From Pyramidobacter sp. C12-8 (GTDB taxonomy: Bacteria > Synergistota > Synergistia > Synergistales > Dethiosulfovibrionaceae): a stretch of DNA of 64,000 nucleotides. Positions 59,898-64,000 of the stretch are shown piece by piece. The translations under genes were made by a program, and so were the position numbers. The notes beneath the pieces are model-generated. The model saw nothing but the letters and a program-made list of their open reading frames with translations, was not told the DNA's origin and did no database searches. Every line of letters begins with the position of its first letter. Positions within the stretch are counted from its first letter, which is position 1. The DNA lies in the NCBI RefSeq assembly GCF_002007215.1, contig NZ_MUHX01000013.1, positions 1 through 64,000 of the forward strand. Direction: 5' to 3'.

Positions 59898-62800
59898 AGA
59901 ACGCGGACTGCCGCCTCTGCCGGAAGAAGACCTGGCGCTGCTGAAAAATTACGTCGCCTCGCAGGGCCTGCCCGAGCAGGTCGAGGCGATCACGTCCGAC
60001 GCGCCGCTGACGGTGGTCGGCGCCGGGGCCGGCACGGGCAAGACCTGGACGCTGGCCTGGCGCTTCGTCTGGACCGTGCTGACGCGCGAAGACGTGCGCC
60101 ATACGCTGACGCTGACGTTTACCGAAAAAGCGGCGTCGGAGATGCGCCGCCGCATCGCTGCGCTGCTGGCGGACCTCGAGCCGGCGCTCGCCGCTTCGGC
60201 CGAACTTTCGCGCCGCCGCGCCGCCGCGCTGGCTTCGCTCGATCAGGCCTACATCTCCACGATCCACGGCTTCGGCGCGCGCGTCATCGGCGAAGCGGGG
60301 CTGTCGCTGCCCGTCGAACCGTCGCTGCGCCTCGTCGGCGACGCGGAGGCCGACGAGTTCTGGCGCGAACTGACCGGCGCGCTGGACCGGCTCGACGCCG
60401 AATGGTTCTGCTGGGGCATGGACCGCGGGTACGGAGCCTCCGCGCGCGCGCTGCTGAGCGACCCCGGAGCTGCCGACGTGGTGAACTGCTGGCGGCCCGA
60501 AGGCGTCGCCGATTTCGCCCGCAGCTTCGAGGGCATGATGTCCGACTTCGGCGAAACCCCCGAAAGCGTTCTCGAAAAGTTGAGCTCCCCCGACGCGCAG
60601 GCGCTGGAGCTGCTGCGGCAAAATCTCGGCGCCGAGTTCGCGCGGCTGGCCGACTGCTGGACCGAAGGCTTCGACGTCGATCCCGCTCGATGCGGCGGCA
60701 CGGGCGATTTCGTCGCGCGCTTCGCCGCCTTCCGTGACCGCTGGAACGCGCGCGGCTTCGCGAGCGAAGCGGACTGCCGCGAGTTCGTCTTCGACGCCGC
60801 CGACACCGTCAAAAACGCGCGCGGCAAGCTGGCCGACGCGCTGGCGGAGGCGATGGGCGTCAAGCTGGCCGACTGGCGCAGGGACGCCGAAGCGCTGCGA
60901 GTCTTCGAGCGCCTGCTCGCCGACGGGTGGAGCGCCGACGAGCTGAGACTGCGCGCGCTGCTGATCCGCTTCGGCTGGCTGTGCTGGCGCAAGTGGCAGG
61001 CGTACAAGTCCTCGCGCGGCGACATCTCTTTTTCCGACATGATCGCTCTGGCCGCTCAGGCGCTGGAACATGACGAATCTTACGCCGCGCGCTTTTCCGA
61101 AGTGCTCGTGGACGAATTCCAGGACACCAACGACCAGCAGGACGCCCTGCTGCGCGCCGTCCGGCGCGCGGCGCGCGCGCGGCTGTTCGTGGTCGGCGAC
61201 CTGAAACAGTCCATTTATCGCTTCCGCCACGCCGAGCCGGCCATCTTCGAGCGCTATGTCGCCGCGTCGCGCCGCGGCGGCCGTTACGTGAGCCTGTCGG
61301 TGTCGTTCCGCAGCGGCGAAAAGATTTTGGACGCCGTCAACGGCCGTTTCGAAAAAATCTGGAAAGACCGCCTCGGCGCGGAACTGAACCAGCCCTACGA
61401 GGCGTTGCGTTCGCCGCGCGGTCTGGCGCGCGCCGCCGCGTGGATCGACGAACGCCAGCGCACAGAACTGCCCGTCTGCGAACGGCTGCTGGAAGAATTC
61501 CAGCGCGACGAAGAGGGAAGGGCGCGCGAAAGCGCGGCCGCCGCGCGCGACCGTCTGGCGCTGCGTCTGGCGCTGCGTCTCTGCGAGCTGCGCGGACAGG
61601 AGGCGAAAATCTGGGACCGCGACCGCCTGCGCCCCGTCCGCTGGGGCGACATGGCCGTGCTGACGCCGACCCGCAGCTCCTACGAGAACCTGCAGAGAGC
61701 TTTTTCACTCTGCGGCGTCCCCGCCGCCTTTACCGGCGGGCGCAGTTTTTACGCGCGGCCGGAGATCCGCGACGCCTGCGCGCTCTGCGCGTTTCTCGCC
61801 GATCCGCGCGACCGCACGGCGCTGGCGGGGTTTTTGTGTTCGCCTTTCTCCGGCCTGCCGCTCGCGGACGCCCAGGCGCTGCTGCTGCTCGACCGCGGCG
61901 AGCCGCTGAAAACGCTGGCGGAGCATTGGCCCGGCCCGGCCGCGAAACTGAGATCCCTGGCCCGGCAGGCCATGCTCGAAGGCCCGTCGGCGGCGCTGGC
62001 CTCGCTGCTGGCCCGCGGCGACTGCCTGAAAAACGTCCATCCGAAGCGGCGCGTCGCGGCGCTGGCCAATCTGCGCCGCGCCGTGGCTCTGCTGGAAGAG
62101 TACGAAGCGGGCGTCGGCCCGTCGCCGGCGGGCGTCGCCGCGTATCTTCGCAGCGCCCTGCGCCGCGGCGCGGCCGATCCCGAAGCCAGCGCCGAAGCCG
62201 ACGGCGACACGGTCAGGGTGATGACGATCCACGCCTCCAAGGGGCTGGAATTCCCGCTCGTGGCCGTCTTCGGCCTGGAACACGGCGGCCGCGCCGGCGC
62301 GCGGGAAAAAGGCGTGGCTCCTTCGCGCCATCTGCTGGCGGCCGCGCCGCGTTTCCCCGACGGCTGGCCCGAAGGCGACTGCCTGCTCGGCAAGGCGCAC
62401 GCCCGTCTCGACGAACGCGCCGAGTACGAAGAACGGACGCGCCTTTATTACGTGGCGCTGACCCGCGCGCGCGACGGCCTGATCCTGTGCGGCCTCATGC
62501 CCGGCGGGGGAAAACGCGCGGAAAAAGACCGTTCGCTGCTGTCGATAGAGCGCGCCGGCGGCGAGTTCGTCCCCGCGTCCGGCGAAGTCTCCCGTCGCCA
62601 GGCCGACGCCTGGCTGCACCGCAACGCGGCCGGCGCGCTCGAAAAGACGATTCCCGGCGCCGACGTGCCGCTGACCGTCCTCCGCCCGCGCGCGCTGCGC
62701 CGCGTCAGCGCCACCTCGCACGCCCTCTGGAGCCTGTGCCCGGCGGCGTGGCGCCTGTCCTTCCGCCAGAACCTCGACCTGAGCTGGAACGCCGGCGAAG

Positions 62801-63528
62801 GCGAATCGCTTCGCGAAGCGTCCGGCGGCGCCGAGCTGGGCGACGTCGCGCACTGGATCCTCTCCAAATGGGACTTCAGCGACGGCGATTACCGACGCAT
62901 CCTCGGCCTCCGCGACGGGCACCTGCGCCCCGAATTCCGCCGCGTCTGGCGCGATCCGGCCTCGCGCCGCGAGCTGGAACGCTTTTTGCAGAACTTCCAC
63001 AGCCCCGGCGGCGAAAAGCTGCTGGCGCGGCTGCGCCGGGCGCTGGCAGAGGGGACGCTGGCGCGCGAATACCCGTTCAAGGTCCGCCTTGGCCCCGTCG
63101 AGCTGGTCGGCGCCGTCGACGCCTTCTGGATCGAAAGCGCCGCCGGCCGTCCGGCGCGGCTGTGCGTGCGCGACTACAAGACCACGCGCCTGCCGAAAGA
63201 CCCGTTGCGCCGCCGCTGGATGGACGATTTTTACGCGCGGCAGCTGCGGTTTTACGCGCTGGCCCTGCGCCGCCAGCGTCCCGAGTTCGCGCCGCTGCAG
63301 CTCGATCTGGCGCTGTGGAACCTGCGCGGCGGCGCGGAACAGAAGCTCGAAGCGCTGGACGCGGAGGCCGAAAAAGCGCTGGAAGCCGCGCTCCTGGCGC
63401 AGGCGTCCCAAGCGGCCTCCGGCCCGTGGCCGCCCGACCGATCGCGCTGCGCCGGCTGCGCTTACGCGCGCGCCTGCGTGTTCTGGAGGCACGGAGATCC
63501 TTTGGAAATGTGGAATGAACTGTCGTAA
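59887..63528 (+). CDS. addA: AddA-like helicase-nuclease subunit
   Basis: A 1213-residue UvrD/Rep-family helicase with Walker A GAGAGTGKT (residues 45-53), motif II VLVDEFQDTNDQQ, motif III DLKQSIYRFRHAEP, motif V VMTIHASKGLEFPL and motif VI YYVALTRARDGL, then a PD-(D/E)XK nuclease with D1096 and K1098 in RDYKTTRLP. With AddB it processes DNA ends for RecA. A short Cys cluster (CAGCAYARAC) occurs near the C-terminus, a feature normally noted in AddB; with a suitable upstream Cys it could hold an iron-sulfur cluster. It overlaps addB by 11 bp. Confidence 0.93.
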   Translation: MTNKERGLPPLPEEDLALLKNYVASQGLPEQVEAITSDAPLTVVGAGAGTGKTWTLAWRFVWTVLTREDVRHTLTLTFTEKAASEMRRRIAALLADLEPALAASAELSRRRAAALASLDQAYISTIHGFGARVIGEAGLSLPVEPSLRLVGDAEADEFWRELTGALDRLDAEWFCWGMDRGYGASARALLSDPGAADVVNCWRPEGVADFARSFEGMMSDFGETPESVLEKLSSPDAQALELLRQNLGAEFARLADCWTEGFDVDPARCGGTGDFVARFAAFRDRWNARGFASEADCREFVFDAADTVKNARGKLADALAEAMGVKLADWRRDAEALRVFERLLADGWSADELRLRALLIRFGWLCWRKWQAYKSSRGDISFSDMIALAAQALEHDESYAARFSEVLVDEFQDTNDQQDALLRAVRRAARARLFVVGDLKQSIYRFRHAEPAIFERYVAASRRGGRYVSLSVSFRSGEKILDAVNGRFEKIWKDRLGAELNQPYEALRSPRGLARAAAWIDERQRTELPVCERLLEEFQRDEEGRARESAAAARDRLALRLALRLCELRGQEAKIWDRDRLRPVRWGDMAVLTPTRSSYENLQRAFSLCGVPAAFTGGRSFYARPEIRDACALCAFLADPRDRTALAGFLCSPFSGLPLADAQALLLLDRGEPLKTLAEHWPGPAAKLRSLARQAMLEGPSAALASLLARGDCLKNVHPKRRVAALANLRRAVALLEEYEAGVGPSPAGVAAYLRSALRRGAADPEASAEADGDTVRVMTIHASKGLEFPLVAVFGLEHGGRAGAREKGVAPSRHLLAAAPRFPDGWPEGDCLLGKAHARLDERAEYEERTRLYYVALTRARDGLILCGLMPGGGKRAEKDRSLLSIERAGGEFVPASGEVSRRQADAWLHRNAAGALEKTIPGADVPLTVLRPRALRRVSATSHALWSLCPAAWRLSFRQNLDLSWNAGEGESLREASGGAELGDVAHWILSKWDFSDGDYRRILGLRDGHLRPEFRRVWRDPASRRELERFLQNFHSPGGEKLLARLRRALAEGTLAREYPFKVRLGPVELVGAVDAFWIESAAGRPARLCVRDYKTTRLPKDPLRRRWMDDFYARQLRFYALALRRQRPEFAPLQLDLALWNLRGGAEQKLEALDAEAEKALEAALLAQASQAASGPWPPDRSRCAGCAYARACVFWRHGDPLEMWNELS

Positions 63529-63562
63529 TTTTATTCACTGACTGTCTGGTTTTAGATAAAAA

Positions 63563-63578
63563 TGTTCCACGTGGAACA
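63563..63578. other. Perfect parS-like palindrome
   Basis: TGTTCCACGTGGAACA is a perfect 16-bp palindrome that equals, to my knowledge, the pseudomonad-type parS core bound by ParB. It lies in a noncoding gap of 153 bp after addA. ParB sites cluster near chromosome origins. Confidence 0.65.
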
Positions 63579-63588
63579 TTCCGAAACG

Positions 63589-63642
63589 AAAACGCGAGGG
63601 CGAACGGCCGGATAAAATCCAGCCGTTCGCCCTCGCGTTTTT
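63589..63642. terminator. Bidirectional terminator after addA
   Basis: AACGCGAGGGCGAACGG pairs with CCGTTCGCCCTCGCGTT across a 15-base loop; T residues flank both sides. It separates convergent genes. Confidence 0.9.
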
Positions 63643-63681
63643 GCCGCGGTGCGGCGATCCTTTTTCGTGGGCGAAAAAAGA

Positions 63682-64000
63682 TTATCCGCGCGTGGGCAGC
63701 ACTTCGATCCAGTACTGGTCGGGATCCTGAATGAAGTAGATGCCCATGGACGGGTTTTCGTAGCAGATGCAGCCCATTTCCTCGTGAAGCCGGTGCGCCG
63801 CCTCGAAATCGTCGACGCGCAGCGCCAGATGGAACTCCTGCTCGCCGAGGTCGTACGGCTCGGTACGGTCGTGCATCCAGGTCAGCTCGAGCTGAAAATC
63901 GGTGACGCCGTCGCCCAGGTAGACGATCGTGAAACCGTCTCCCTCGATGCGGCGCGCTTCTTTCAGCCCCAGCGCCTTTTCGTAAAAAGCCATGCTCCGT
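63682..64000 (-). CDS. VOC/glyoxalase-family protein, cut by the window edge
   Basis: At least 105 C-terminal residues of a vicinal-oxygen-chelate protein. SMAFYEKALGLKE, FTIVYLGDG, EFHLALRVDDFEAAHRLHEE and FIQDPDQYWIEVLP match the lactoylglutathione lyase-like pattern; H in FHLALRV and E in YWIEVLP are the usual metal ligands. An internal ATG at 63993-63991 would give 103 residues, but family members have about 20 more N-terminal residues, so the true start probably lies beyond the window. It detoxifies methylglyoxal or another dicarbonyl if the assignment holds. Confidence 0.85.
   Translation of the reverse strand, partial: RSMAFYEKALGLKEARRIEGDGFTIVYLGDGVTDFQLELTWMHDRTEPYDLGEQEFHLALRVDDFEAAHRLHEEMGCICYENPSMGIYFIQDPDQYWIEVLPTRG

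Overview
The window looks like chromosome from a GC-rich, anaerobic, peptide- and amino-acid-fermenting Gram-negative of the Synergistota, perhaps near Pyramidobacter. This is inferred from gene content: a peptide ABC importer with peptidases PepF and PepT, a secreted gamma-glutamyltransferase, a TAXI-TRAP system with DUF1850, many signal-peptide proteins and an alpha-2-macroglobulin/PBP1C pair. No rRNA, tRNA or CRISPR array was seen, so the placement is not proven.

Bases 1-4870 form a visibly AT-rich island unlike the rest. It carries remnants of two insertion sequences (an IS30-like transposase tail and an IS200-type tnpA with an amber codon), then a compact three-gene unit: a DUF1413 protein, an AAA+ ATPase and an 850-residue subtilisin-like protease, closed by a strong terminator. 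This is the best candidate in the window for a poorly described, possibly defensive, system.

From 5 to 27 kb the genes are mainly nutritional: pepF, murI, a five-gene unit (DUF6305-like periplasmic protein, DctM-like permease, 47-residue membrane protein, membrane-anchored deacylase-like protein, gamma-glutamyltransferase), a TAXI-TRAP importer, an exported unknown, pepT, and a dppABCDF-like operon on the minus strand. From 27 to 31 kb a BusR-like GntR/RCK_C regulator precedes a glycine-betaine-type ABC importer.

From 31 to 53 kb the theme is the envelope. A minus-strand series encodes an SPFH/zinc-ribbon protein, a second zinc-ribbon protein, a thioester-less alpha-2-macroglobulin and PBP1C. 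Next come three exported proteins of unknown function, one with three lipocalin-like repeats, and a NarL-type response regulator convergent with two overlapping sensor genes. Four promoters in the window share an inverted-repeat motif 21-22 bp upstream of the -10 box; they precede the sensor pair, the SPFH series and two exported-protein genes, which suggests one envelope regulon.

From 53 to 64 kb lie a HAD phosphatase, an exported ankyrin protein, an orphan citC, an addB-addA recombination pair, a perfect parS-like palindrome and a VOC-fold gene cut by the window edge. A two-copy palindromic element (27.2 and 52.8 kb) with similar ends looks like a MITE.
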